Part shown: positions 50,473-59,988 of the stretch, one piece after another
How the letters are laid out: each line of letters opens with the position of its first letter
Position numbering within the stretch: the first letter of the stretch is position 1
Assembly (NCBI GenBank): GCA_963210315.1
Contig: OY723238.1
Coordinates: 868,001-932,000 of the forward strand
Reading direction: 5' to 3'
DNA from: Rhynchopus euleeides
Lineage: Eukaryota > Euglenozoa > Diplonemea > Diplonemida > Diplonemidae
Length of the DNA: 64,000 bases
The notes under the pieces: model-generated
What the model was told of the DNA's origin: nothing
Databases searched by the model: none
The model's input: only the letters and a program-made list of their open reading frames with translations
Made by a program: the position numbers and the translations under genes

Positions 50473-51630
50473 TCACAGTACCACACCGGACCCCAGGACA
50501 ATCGACGCATGGTGTGGCGTGTTCCCTGTGGCCACCGCCTCCTTGAAGTGCCGCAGGCCCTCCTCGCCAAGAGGGTTGAACGCAAGGTCGAGCCGGAGGC
50601 GGGCGGGCAGCATGCCCGTCGCGAGCGACTCGGAGAGGAACCGCGCAGCGCCCGCATCGATGCCGTTGGCCCGCAGGCTGAGGCTGAGGCTCGGGGGGCA
50701 CGACCCGGTCATCAGGCACTCGCCCAGCAGCCTGCAGCCGTCGGACCCGAGGCCCACCCCATCCAACACTAGGCTGAGCCGGTCACGGCACTGCCCGCTG
50801 CACAGCGTGTCGAACAGACGTTGCAGGCAGCTGGGCATGAGCCCGCCAAACCCAATGTCGAGGGTGAGGTGCTGTGGGCAGCCAGGGCTTGTGAGCCCCT
50901 CGCACAGCGCCTCGCAGCCCCGCATGCCCGACTGCGCCTTGCGCACGCTGAGGAGCGTGTCGGCAGGCAGGCACCCGCTGTACACCGCCTGCCCCACAGC
51001 ACACACACCCTCGTCGCCCATCGGGTTATCATCCAGCACCAGGGCCAGGCGGTGCATGCCTTCCAGCGGCTGTGCCTGGGTGGAGGTCGAGGGGAAGCCG
51101 CACACCGCGGCAGCGGCGCTGCTCCCCATGCCGTTGCGGGAGAGGTCGAGGGTGAGGTCGGTGCAGCGGCAGCTGCCGCCGCGCAGCACGTCGCCCAGCA
51201 TCGCGCAGAGGCGGAGGGCGGAGCCGAGGCGGTTCTCCGCCAGGCTGATGCGCAGCGCTGCTGGGCAGGCGGGGTGGCACAGGATGCTGCAGAGAGCTGT
51301 GATGCCCTGCGCACCGATATTGCAGCTGCCGAAGTCGAGCACTACCATGCCTGCGTCGCGGAGGTCGGTGCTTGTGGCAACGCGTGTGATGACACTCCAG
51401 TCCCTTGCGGTCAGCTGGGCATGCTTGAGGTCCAACGTGCAGGTCTCTCCTGGACCAACACGGCCCAGTATGACGGAGTCACGCCATGCCCGGAGCGTGG
51501 GGTGGTCGACCTGTTCGCTCACATATGTGGTATACCGCTGAAGAGTCGGCCAGCATCGTATCAGAACAACCGCAGCAGCGACAACAGAAGAGGCTCGCAG
51601 CAGCGCAACCTGTTCTTGTGTAATGGGCAT
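50473..51630 (-). CDS. Leucine-rich repeat (ribonuclease-inhibitor-like) protein
   Basis: 385 aa from the ATG at 51630 (MPITQEQVALLRASSVVAAAVVLIRC); an earlier in-frame ATG at 51720 lies at the edge of the TIR element and would add 30 low-complexity residues. Residues 8-27 could be a short membrane anchor. From about residue 60 there are at least eight LRR units of 28-36 residues with the pattern LxLxxNxxGxxG: LRISLAENRLGSA, LTLDLSRNGMGSSAA, LALVLDDNPMGDEG, LTLDIGFGGL, LSLVLDGVGLGSDG, LSLSLRANGIDAGAA and LRLDLAFNPLGEEG. The spacing is that of ribonuclease-inhibitor/NLR-type LRRs, but there is no NACHT or other effector domain. Protein-binding scaffold inferred. Stop TGA. Confidence 0.82.
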   Translation of the reverse strand: MPITQEQVALLRASSVVAAAVVLIRCWPTLQRYTTYVSEQVDHPTLRAWRDSVILGRVGPGETCTLDLKHAQLTARDWSVITRVATSTDLRDAGMVVLDFGSCNIGAQGITALCSILCHPACPAALRISLAENRLGSALRLCAMLGDVLRGGSCRCTDLTLDLSRNGMGSSAAAAVCGFPSTSTQAQPLEGMHRLALVLDDNPMGDEGVCAVGQAVYSGCLPADTLLSVRKAQSGMRGCEALCEGLTSPGCPQHLTLDIGFGGLMPSCLQRLFDTLCSGQCRDRLSLVLDGVGLGSDGCRLLGECLMTGSCPPSLSLSLRANGIDAGAARFLSESLATGMLPARLRLDLAFNPLGEEGLRHFKEAVATGNTPHHASIVLGSGVVL

Positions 51631-51734
51631 GTCTGGGTGGTTCGGTGTGGGGGTGGTGGCGGCTTGCAGAGAGGGCTTTGACGACGTGGCATCTCGGCAT
51701 CTCGGGGTGTGGGTGTGCACGGTGGCCTGGTCAG

Positions 51735-51855
51735 CTGACTAACCAGGTTTTGACCAGGTCCAAATCTGACCAGGTCATGACCAAATCTGACCTGGTCATG
51801 ACCAGGTATGACCTGGTCATGACCATGTCATACCTGGTCATGACCAGGTCATTTT
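51735..51855. repeat. Cluster of TGACCWGGTCA palindromes in the left arm
   Basis: Many overlapping half-sites GACCAGGTC/GACCTGGTC and the mixed palindrome ACCTGGTCATGACCAGGT. The mirrored cluster is at about 53908-54020. The layout is like subterminal transposase-binding sites. Confidence 0.75.
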
Positions 51856-52129
51856 CACCCATTTTAACCGGGGGGAACATGTTGAGTGGCCAAGCAGGGG
51901 GGACAATTCGCATATTCCGGACTCTCTCCGGCCGTTGTGGAAAGTATGAGTCAAAAGGGTTCAACCATACCCCGAGTCGAGAAAGAAGTCGAAGCTTGAA
52001 TCATGTTGGGCACAAGGGGAAAATGGTCAAAATTGGCCCAAAATTACCAATAAAATATGCTGCAGTGCAGGGGGGTGGCGGGGGAGGGGAGGGTGGGGTC
52101 GGCGACGAAACTTGATGATCAGCAGCTTT

Positions 52130-53630
52130 GGCCCAAAATTACCAAAAAGGAATGAGGCCCCCTGCCCCCTGCCCAGGTTCCCTGCCCGCCTGGACGCACT
52201 CAAGTGCCTCACACCGGGTCCCTCCCCCTGGTGGTATCCCAAAAAAATGTCGAGGAGGTCTGCATCATCCCAGGCCACGCAGAAGGCGTCGAGCTGTTTC
52301 ACAGCAGCCTCGCGGCGCTGTTTGAAAAGCCATCGCACCACCCACTTTGACAAGGAGTGGGGCAGGAAGCTGACACGGAGTGAAGAGGCCGACAAGAAGA
52401 AGGCCAGGACACTGCCCGCAGTCTACTCCATGCGTGTCTCTGGCAACGCGCGTCGGAGGCGGCATGAAGCGCCTCACGAGCGCCGACAAGAACTCGTCTG
52501 AGTACGAGGTGCTGACGGAAGCGGGGTGCTCGGATGAGGTGCTGGGAACCGATATGAAGAGGCTGCCCACCGCTCAAAGCGCGGTGGGCAGTACTTCTTC
52601 GAAGGCAGCTGAAAAACAACTGACCCCGAACCCCCCCCCCATCACGCAGATCGGGAGGCATTCGATAGCAGACGTCCTCTTCTACCGGATCATCGTAGAG
52701 GTGGGTCCGGGAGCTGACGTGCCCGACGAGCACCCACCTGTCCTCGACGGATCGGTCATGACTGTCACGGTCATGAGGGACCTGCCCTACAAGAGCGAGG
52801 TTCCGAATGGTCTGCACGCCCGAACGTTTCACATTCCGGATCCGTTCATTGTGGCGGTGGGGGCAACACCACAGGCAACGCAGGGGCAGGGTGTCGTGAC
52901 CATCGACATCCAGTTGGTGAACGCGGTGATGAGGCAGGCGGTGGTGACAAAGAAGCCCGACCAGCGGGCGTGCCAGAGGACGAGAGTCCCATCGGCAGTG
53001 CCGTAACGGTTGACCACATCTGATTGTGACACTTTTCAAAGAGTGTAAAAGAATGGAGAAGGGAGTGCCCTGCCTTGAATGCCTCAGGACCCTCAGGATC
53101 CTCAGAACTGCCACCTCTCCGACGAAGCGTTCGAGAGGGAGAATGGGGGGAGGAAATCGGGGGCCAGGACAACATCTGCTTGTTTCCGGGAGAGGGACCT
53201 GATGGTGTTCGAGCTGGCAAACTATGCCAGTTTCGGCAACGACCCCGCAAGAATTTTCGTGTACCCTCTTGCAATACAATGTCATATCGTTGTGCGGGAA
53301 GTGCATGACAGCGGGTCCCGTATGGATGAAAAACTTCGATTCGTTTCGGCACCGTCTCAGGGCTCTCGGTAGCAGTCGAGTAACCCCTGTCGGCCCGATC
53401 GATTCGCTCGGCAAGTGTTCCGATGGCTGGTTACTGACTGGCGATGCTGCCTGCAACAAACCGCGTGGTCTCCGTATTTGCCTCTGCGACAAGCAGCCGC
53501 CGATCCACACCCAGGATGCGAAGGACGGCGTGTTACGCAAGGCAGCACTGGCCTGTGAAGCCGGCGACGACAACGAAGATCCCGAAGAAGAGGAAGAAGG
53601 AGAAGAATGTGAAGAAGCGGAAGAAGGCAG
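52130..53630 (+). pseudogene. Internal coding-like region of the TIR element, unassigned
   Basis: Plus-strand segments in three frames look protein-like: 52260-52500 (FDKEWGRKLTRSEEADKKK), 52460-53006 (SIADVLFYRIIVEVGPGADV, NGLHARTFHIPDPFIVAVGA, VVTIDIQLVNAVMRQAVV) and 53190-53620 (VFELANYASFGNDPARIFVY, then SDGWLLTGDAACNKPRGLRI ending in a Glu-rich run). Frame changes mean introns or decay. No transposase signature was recognised, so this may be a captured gene. The opposite-strand ORF 53648-52299 is compositionally a shadow. Confidence 0.35.
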
Positions 53631-54031
53631 AAAGCTGCTGATCATCAAGTTTCGTCGCCGACCCCACCCTCCCCTCCCCCGCCACCCCCCTGCACTGCAG
53701 CATATTTTATTGGTAATTTTGGGCCAATTTTGACCATTTTCCCCTTGTGCCCAACATGATTCAAGCTTCGACTTCTTTCTCGACTCGGGGTATGGTTGAA
53801 CCCTTTTGACTCATACTTTCCACAACGGCCGGAGAGAGTCCGGAATATGCGAATTGTCCCCCCTGCTTGGCCACTCAACATGTTCCCCCCGGTTAAAATG
53901 GGTGAAAATGACCTGGTCATGACCAGGTATGACATGGTCATGACCAGGTCATACCTGGTCAATGACCAGGTATGACCTGGTCAAGATTTGACCAGGTTTT
54001 GACCTGGTCAGGGTCTGACCAGGCCACCGTG

Positions 54032-54825
54032 TGGGGAGTGTCGGGGGGAGGGGGGGGGGGGGGGGGGGTAGGGGGGGAGGCCGCGATGCGCATTACGATG
54101 TCAGGCCGCTGACCCACAAACAGGCGCGAAATCGAACCCACACTCCAACACCCCACCCCCCCATCCCTCCCGCGCCGATGTGGCATTTGGGAACGTCTGA
54201 TGATTGAGGTGGGTCTGGGTTACCGTATGCCGATGTCCCTGTCACGAGATGGCTGTGTGACAGGGCTGGCACAAGGCTACGCCCGATGGGGGGGGAGCTG
54301 GGGGAAGTGCGCAGGGGTGCTGTGGGTGCGTGCGTGCGTGCCTGGCAAGGTTCGCTGTGCTGTGCACGCCCACTGCCAGCGTCCCGTTTATCCCTTCTAG
54401 GCCTGGCATGGTGCACGGCAGTGCCACCACACCTGGCCATAGGGGGGCACCGGATCTGCTATCGGAATGTCCATATCCAAACCAATACCCAGCTTGAGGT
54501 TGACTGAACATGCATCAGGGTGGCAATGACCGTCATATCTGTATATGGGTGGGGGTGGTGGCGGGCTCCCACACCCCAGCGCGATGCTGAACGATCGTTC
54601 GGTGAGGGAACGGGCTGGAGGCTTTGGATGACACAACTTAATGTGTGCTGCGCGCGTCTGACATGTGGCCATCAGCTGCGGGCTACCGGCGCTGCCCGTC
54701 GGCCTGCCGACGCGTGACCCTCAGCGATCCCTCCTCGGATCAGCCACATCAGGCAGCCAACACGCCACAACGATTGATTCACTTAAACACACACCCCCCG
54801 GGGTGACCACAAGCTCTGCCGCAAC
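54032..54825. other. Intergenic between the TIR element and the second RLYT gene
   Basis: Begins with a G run (about 54043-54080). No recognised gene. Confidence 0.5.
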
Positions 54826-55458
54826 TCAGCGTTTTGAGAGCCGATCAACCGTATCAGCCCACTGCTGCTGGGAGCGCGTGAAGCAGTGCCTGATGCTCGC
54901 ATCGTTGAGATACTTATCCGCCAGGATCGCCCTGCGCCCTTTGCTGTCCTCAAGGGGCTTGGTGTAGAGACGCTCGACGCTCGCATCCTGCTGCTGTTTT
55001 CCAAACTTCCGCGATGCCGCCGCCGGGACGTGCTTCGCCCTCAGCGCGTCGCGCACAGCCTCTTGGTAGCGGAGCGTGCCTCCGAACATGCGCTGCACTG
55101 TATCCTCGATCTCACCCGCAGACATCAGACGCCTCACAGGTGTGGGGAGATGCTTCTTGTCCTGCTGCATCAGCTTCACGGCTCGTGTCTCCATTGCCTG
55201 CGAGTAGAGCCGGTCCACCGTTTCCTGCAGCAAGTGGGGAGGGAGTCTGCGCACAACATCCTGCGCCGCATCGTCTTTCGCTGGCCTGCGCGGCTGAACC
55301 AAGCGCTCGATGCACTTCCCCAGCTGCTCCCGGTTGAGCACAGGCAGGCGGCCGAGCCCAGAATACAAATTCCCACTCCCCAGATGAGTCGACAGCATCA
55401 CGCGGCGTGCATCAGAGATCTTTCTGCAAGGCGCGTCGCGAGATCCAGATCTGTTCAT
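54826..55458 (-). CDS. Short RLYT-repeat protein
   Basis: 210 aa from the ATG at 55458 (MNRSGSRDAPCRKISDARR). The frame is open to 55749, but the upstream part is C-rich leader: a strong pyrimidine tract (plus-strand purines at about 55500-55575) followed by AG, a good place for splicing, so the inner ATG is preferred. Four to five repeats are seen: CIERLVQP, TVDRLYSQAMETRAV, TVQRMFGGTLRYQ, SVERLYTKPLEDSKGRRAIL closing DKYL, and a terminal TVDRLSKR. They match the C-terminal units of the protein at 14.1-16.7 kb. It has no low-complexity N-terminus. Predicted charged and helical; function unknown. Stop TGA. Confidence 0.75.
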   Translation of the reverse strand: MNRSGSRDAPCRKISDARRVMLSTHLGSGNLYSGLGRLPVLNREQLGKCIERLVQPRRPAKDDAAQDVVRRLPPHLLQETVDRLYSQAMETRAVKLMQQDKKHLPTPVRRLMSAGEIEDTVQRMFGGTLRYQEAVRDALRAKHVPAAASRKFGKQQQDASVERLYTKPLEDSKGRRAILADKYLNDASIRHCFTRSQQQWADTVDRLSKR

Positions 55459-56340
55459 ACCCAGCAAGACGCCACACGGCTCAGATTGTTGTGGCGGGGG
55501 GGTGGGGGGTGGGGTGAGGGGATGAGGAGAAGGAGAAAGGGGGGGGGGGGTTGTGAAAAGAAGACGAGCAACAAAAAGGCAAAAGACAACCCCACACACC
55601 CTCTCCCCCTCCCCCCCCCTCACCCAAATTGCAGGGTGGTGCCCAAGTGTGTGTGTGTCGGGTGGGGGTGGGAGGGGCGTCCTGACGAAGGCCACCTGTG
55701 AATATTCTCCAAAAATAATGAGGGGGTGTGCAGGGCAGAGGTGATGCACACAGCAGCATCAGGAGCAGCGGGATGTTGGCAGTGAATTGCTCGTGGGTGC
55801 ATTGCAAGGCTGGTGGGCGGGGGAGCTGCTCGGGAGGGAGGGAACCGGGTCAGTTTTGGTCAGGCGGCCAGGTTACGGCTTCACAGGAATCAGCTTACTT
55901 GTTATCTTCTGGGCTTTGTTCTGTGTCGATACAAGCCAGGAGGTTTCACGCACCCCTCCTGCATGCAAGGCGATTGCGAGATATTCCAGTGCAATCAAGT
56001 GCCGTGCATTGCGCTATGAGGGCCATGTTGCACACCTCCCCTTTGATCTTTGCATCAACGAGAGATAGGACAATAAGAGAACACGAATCATCACACCATC
56101 GCATCGCAGACGATGCGTATCTTGGGCATCAGTTCACAGCAACACAGCAACACCGGCCGCTCTGCAATCGCCAACACATACAATGATATCAAGAGGCACA
56201 GCCGCTATGACAACAACATTGAGCTGGCACGCAAAGAGAGGCGATGATAGGGTACTGCCGGATCGGCTGTTGCTCCGTCTGAACCACCCGCTGAAGATGA
56301 CCACTCACCCCCCCGTCCTGTGAGGTTGTGATTGGTCTGT
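55459..56340. other. Intergenic with pyrimidine-rich leader of the RLYT gene
   Basis: Minus-sense pyrimidine tract up to about 55575; beyond it unique sequence without recognised genes. Confidence 0.45.
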
Positions 56341-56344
56341 ACGC

Positions 56345-56610
56345 ACTAAATTCGTACTGATTTCACCATGTGGTGGACACCCTGTCCAGCAACTGTACGA
56401 AACAGACCCGGTTTACTTTTTGTTCAGCGCACACTTGCTGTCTCAAGGCTGTGTTGAGGCCCCGTGAAGTGGCACGAAGGTGCTAATCCTACAGGCGAGA
56501 CCCCCTGGGAGGTGATCGTCCTGAAGCTTCAGTCGTACAATTTTCCTTGGTTACTTCGCGACCTTTTCTGCTTCTTCCCCGTCGCTCGTAACTGGTAAAA
56601 CAAAAAAAAA
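56345..56610. repeat. Diverged relative of segmental duplicates A and B
   Basis: Aligns by eye with 7040-7237 and 42480-42674 (ACCCTGTCCAGCAACTG, GTGAAGTGGCACGAAGGTG, AAGCTTCAGTC). It lacks the beta element: CTCGTAAC runs straight into TGGTAAAAC. It looks much older than the A/B duplication. Confidence 0.6.
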
Positions 56611-57622
56611 CTTGGCTGCACCGGGACAGCCAGCTTACTTTATATTTTTGAACAGCCTTGTTGTCCGAGGTCTTCTTTGCCTGGGCGAATAGAAATACGC
56701 CGACATTGGCCTGCCCTTCCATACGGGCAAAGCTCAAGGCATTCCGTGTGGCCGAACCGGAATAACGGAAGGAATGGGAGGGAGGGAGGGGGGTGGGTTG
56801 GGAAGGGAGACAAAGGGAGAGTGAGGGTTGGATGAAGTGAGAAGGGGGGGGAGGGGGGTGCCTAAAGCTCGGATTTTTTTGAGGATTGTCTTGCTCGGGA
56901 GGGGGGGAAGGCAAGGAATATCACGGCAGATTCTGCTACTTTTTTTGGCCTGCTTTTCTCTCGAAGGGTATAGGCGCCGTATTGCATGTCCAGTCGACGA
57001 CAATAGCAATACAGTCTAGCGAGAGTCGCCTGTAATGACAATTTCAACCCACACGATAATGTGTACACCATCCCCCGGTGGAGTGGGGGAGGGTTCGTCG
57101 AGGCGTGTTTGAAAATACAGCGTGCCCTGTGAAGAAGCGAGGGGAACCCCTCCTAGCACACGCAAAGATTGAAAAGCTCAATCTCGGGGTAGGTGGAACT
57201 CTCACGACGGCATATTCTTTCTCTAGTGGTATCCGTGGCAACTACGGTTGCTGCCACAAGCGAAAAAGAAATCGCTTTTCTTTGGGGGGGAGGAGGCCAA
57301 CAGCCTTGCAGAAGGGGGGCAACGACAGTTGATGGGCTTCGAACGTCGAAACCCCCCCATGTATCCCTTTTCATGGGATTGTTGGCTCAAATTTCAATTT
57401 TTTTTACGAGCAACGTCTTGTGTGACATCCCTCGACAGGGATTTCAACAGGCGCATGTGCTCTCACGGGGGAGAGGCTGCAAAAAAGCGGTTGTACCAAG
57501 AGAGGTTCACTGCAGGATGTATGTACACACCCTGCGCATGATGAATCTCCACAGCTGCAGGCAGTGTGGCTGAATCCTCCCGGGGGATGTTCGCCACATA
57601 GCCTATCGTAGTGAGGGGAAGA

Positions 57623-57662
<40 letters not shown>

Positions 57663-57816
57663 TGTACTTCATTGGTCGCGCCCCGCGGCTGGTGGAGTCC
57701 CACTTCAGGAGGAGGGGGTCCGGCCCTTTGCCGCGCCCCCTCCGCCACCCCGTTCAACACACACATCATACCCCGGACCCTCCCCCCCGTCATCCCGTGC
57801 CTGATTCCCCCCGTGC
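56611..57816. other. Upstream region of the full-length LINE
   Basis: Includes a (GA)n microsatellite at about 57628-57658. The 5' end of the LINE was not located. No host gene is recognised. Confidence 0.4.
57628..57658. repeat. (GA)n microsatellite
   Basis: About 15 uninterrupted GA units, 160 bp upstream of LINE ORF1; possibly part of its 5' UTR. Confidence 0.85.
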
Positions 57817-59988
57817 TTGGTACCAACTCCCCCGCCCCGGCCTACAATGGCCATGATCGCGAGGATCAAGCGGCTGCAGGCGTCGACGCAGCAGCTTCTC
57901 GCAAGCGGGCGCAAACTCTCGGAGGACGAACTGGACGTCGTTATGACGTTCATGGAGCAGCAGGGCGCGCTGCTCGTGACGCTGTTGGGTGGTGAAACAC
58001 CTACTACCTCTGCAAGCCCGCCGATGGCGGCGCCACCCGCACAGCAGCAGCAGCATCAGCATCAACATCAGCAGCAGCATCAGCAGGCGCCACAGCAGGC
58101 GCAACAACAACCGAAGAAGAAGTCGAACGAGGCATCATCGACAAAGCATCCGCACACCACGGCGCAGCAGCAGCAGCAGCAGCCGACGCAGAAGCCGAAG
58201 CAACAGCAAGGGCAGCAGCAACAGCGGAAGGGGCCGGCAGCGACGGCCCCCCAGCAAGGATCCGGGTGGGTGACGATGGCGCGCAAGCCGCCCGTGCCAC
58301 CTCCCCCGGCCCTCGCGGCCCCCCCGGCGGCTTCAATTGCCGCCACGCAGATCGGGGTCGCGCCGCGCGGGCTCCTCTTCGCGCAGCAGGCGAAGCGCGC
58401 GAAGGAGCTGCTTGAACTCGCGCAGGCAGCGGTAGCGGAGGACTCGCAGCGTGCCTATGCTGTGATCTGCGGGACACGCTTCGCCGGCGCGTCGGAGGAG
58501 ATGCTCACCCTGGTGGGTGGGATGGTGCGCCCGCTGTGGGTGGCGACGGCGGGGAACATCCCCTTTAACAGCGGGGTGCCGGCGGGAAGCGACGGCGTGC
58601 CGGGCGTTGCCCATGTCGACGCCGTCCCACGGGGGGAGGAGCGGACGAGGGTGCTCGTCTTCTGCGTGGCCGCGGCTCACACGTCGAAGGACACGTGGAC
58701 CGCGCTGACGACGGGCACCGACAGCCTGACGGTCCTGCAGGGGCTGGCGCGGCGGGCGGCGAGCGACGCCGGCAAGGTGCGGGTGCGGCCGGAGCAGGTG
58801 TGGCGGCCACAGTGGCGCAAGGGCCGGGTGGACGCGATGGTGCGTGTGCCACGGGAGGCTGTCACCAGCCTCCTTCAGGCGTCGGGGGCAGGAGGCTGTT
58901 TCTGGAAGGAGCTGCAATTTGCCGGCGGCCGCGAGCCGTACGCGGCGATTCCCCTCTGCAAGGGTACAACACTGTCGGAGGCACGCGCCGCCGCGAAGGG
59001 GCTGGGACCCGCTGCGCTCGGTCTGGTGTACGGCGTGAGGACACTGTCGGTTCGCGTGGCGACACCCCAGCAGGCTGAGGCGGTGCGCGCCAACCTCGGA
59101 GATAAAGCTGAACCGGCTCGTGACCCCCTCATGAAATGGGTGGTATCCGGGGCCCGTGGGCAAGAGCACGCCGACGACATCCTGTTCGACTTGCGGCGGG
59201 CGGGAAATGGCTGGAACGCGAGTGTGATAAACTCGCGCGCTAAAAGCGGACAGCGCGTGCTCGTCGTAACGGCGCCAACACCCCCCCCCTTTAGTTGTAT
59301 AACGAGGGCGGGCCGCCCCTCCCTCTGGGTGAGGGAATGGGCGAAAGAGGACGCCCCCCCGCAGGATGTGCGGCGGTTCAAGCCCGCGCCCGCGGCTGGC
59401 CCCCCGGCCAAGGTGAAGCTGCCGGAGCGCTACGTGTCATCCCCACCGACGACACCTATCGCCCCCCCGCAGGTCTCCCCGCAGGCCCCTCCGCAGGACC
59501 CCCCGCCGCCTCCACAGGCACCGCCAGCCGCGGCCCAGGCTGAACCCGCCGCAGATGAGACCGCGGCCCCTCCTCCTGCCGCCGGCGGGGGCGACGACGT
59601 TGACGACGAGAGCTCCGCCGACATGCTCTCAGCTGACGGGGAGGACGGTGCCCCGCGTGCGGACGCCAACGGCAAGCGGCGTCGGGTGATCTCCGGGGGC
59701 GACGGGGCCGAAGAGGAGGACGACATCGACGAGATGCTGGGGCAGCCTTCGTCGAAGGGCTGGGGGGAGCGCATCAGCTCTGCGGTGTCCGACGCGATGG
59801 ACTACGTCTCCCCGATCCGCAAGAGGAATGTGAGCATCCACATTCACCAATGGGGCGTCGGGTACAAGGCCACAATGAACACCCGCTGCCAGCTGTGCGA
59901 AGCGGTCGTGGGCAGGCAGTACACGCTGAAAAGCTGCGAGGGATGCAATCAGGTGGCATGCGCGAGCTGTGCAAACCTGCACAAGTGA
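57817..59988 (+). CDS. LINE ORF1 protein (gag-like) with C-terminal Cys-rich finger
   Basis: 723 aa; a second in-frame ATG at 57847 (MAMIARIKRLQAS) is an equally likely start. Residues 11-60 could form a short coiled coil; a Gln/His-rich stretch follows (about 70-150), then a conserved central region (GCFWKELQFAGGREPYAAIP), a Pro-rich linker and an acidic stretch. The C-terminus has the Cys pattern CQLCEAVV, CEGCNQVACASC and a final His, a likely zinc-binding module for RNA binding. The ORF ends at TGA (59986-59988) followed by C, a context known to be leaky. Role by analogy: RNA packaging of the element. Confidence 0.82.
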   Translation: MVPTPPPRPTMAMIARIKRLQASTQQLLASGRKLSEDELDVVMTFMEQQGALLVTLLGGETPTTSASPPMAAPPAQQQQHQHQHQQQHQQAPQQAQQQPKKKSNEASSTKHPHTTAQQQQQQPTQKPKQQQGQQQQRKGPAATAPQQGSGWVTMARKPPVPPPPALAAPPAASIAATQIGVAPRGLLFAQQAKRAKELLELAQAAVAEDSQRAYAVICGTRFAGASEEMLTLVGGMVRPLWVATAGNIPFNSGVPAGSDGVPGVAHVDAVPRGEERTRVLVFCVAAAHTSKDTWTALTTGTDSLTVLQGLARRAASDAGKVRVRPEQVWRPQWRKGRVDAMVRVPREAVTSLLQASGAGGCFWKELQFAGGREPYAAIPLCKGTTLSEARAAAKGLGPAALGLVYGVRTLSVRVATPQQAEAVRANLGDKAEPARDPLMKWVVSGARGQEHADDILFDLRRAGNGWNASVINSRAKSGQRVLVVTAPTPPPFSCITRAGRPSLWVREWAKEDAPPQDVRRFKPAPAAGPPAKVKLPERYVSSPPTTPIAPPQVSPQAPPQDPPPPPQAPPAAAQAEPAADETAAPPPAAGGGDDVDDESSADMLSADGEDGAPRADANGKRRRVISGGDGAEEEDDIDEMLGQPSSKGWGERISSAVSDAMDYVSPIRKRNVSIHIHQWGVGYKATMNTRCQLCEAVVGRQYTLKSCEGCNQVACASCANLHK
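59986..59988 (+). promoter_or_regulatory. Candidate readthrough UGA between ORF1 and ORF2
   Basis: The context is AAG UGA CUU. The same frame is open for at least 1337 codons after it. UGA is used as a terminal stop by the protease, LRR, RLYT-2 and RT-USP genes here, so a code change is unlikely and programmed readthrough is the simplest reading. Confidence 0.5.

Larger units (their letters stand above)
51718..54031. mobile_element. 2.3-kb DNA element with 400-bp terminal inverted repeats
   Basis: Outer ends CACGGTGGCCTGGTCAG (51718) and CTGACCAGGCCACCGTG (54031). The arms are 51718-52129 and 53631-54031; their inner 270 bp or so appear identical by eye, the outer 130 bp differ in the number of TGACC(A/T)GGTCA palindromes. 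No clear target duplication was found (flanks GGGTGTG and TGGGGAG). The superfamily is unknown. High arm identity suggests recent movement or conversion. Confidence 0.8.

Noticed and set aside
52299-53648. 449-codon minus-strand ORF inside the TIR element
   Set aside because: It is rich in His, Arg and Ser without domain-like patterning; the opposite strand has more protein-like segments.
51710-54040. Target-site duplication of the TIR element
   Set aside because: The flanks are G/T-rich and any short match is ambiguous, so no duplication is claimed.
59986-59988. UGA reassigned to an amino acid in this genome
   Set aside because: UGA ends the protease, LRR, RT-USP, second RLYT and LINE-A ORFs at plausible C-termini, so local readthrough is more likely.
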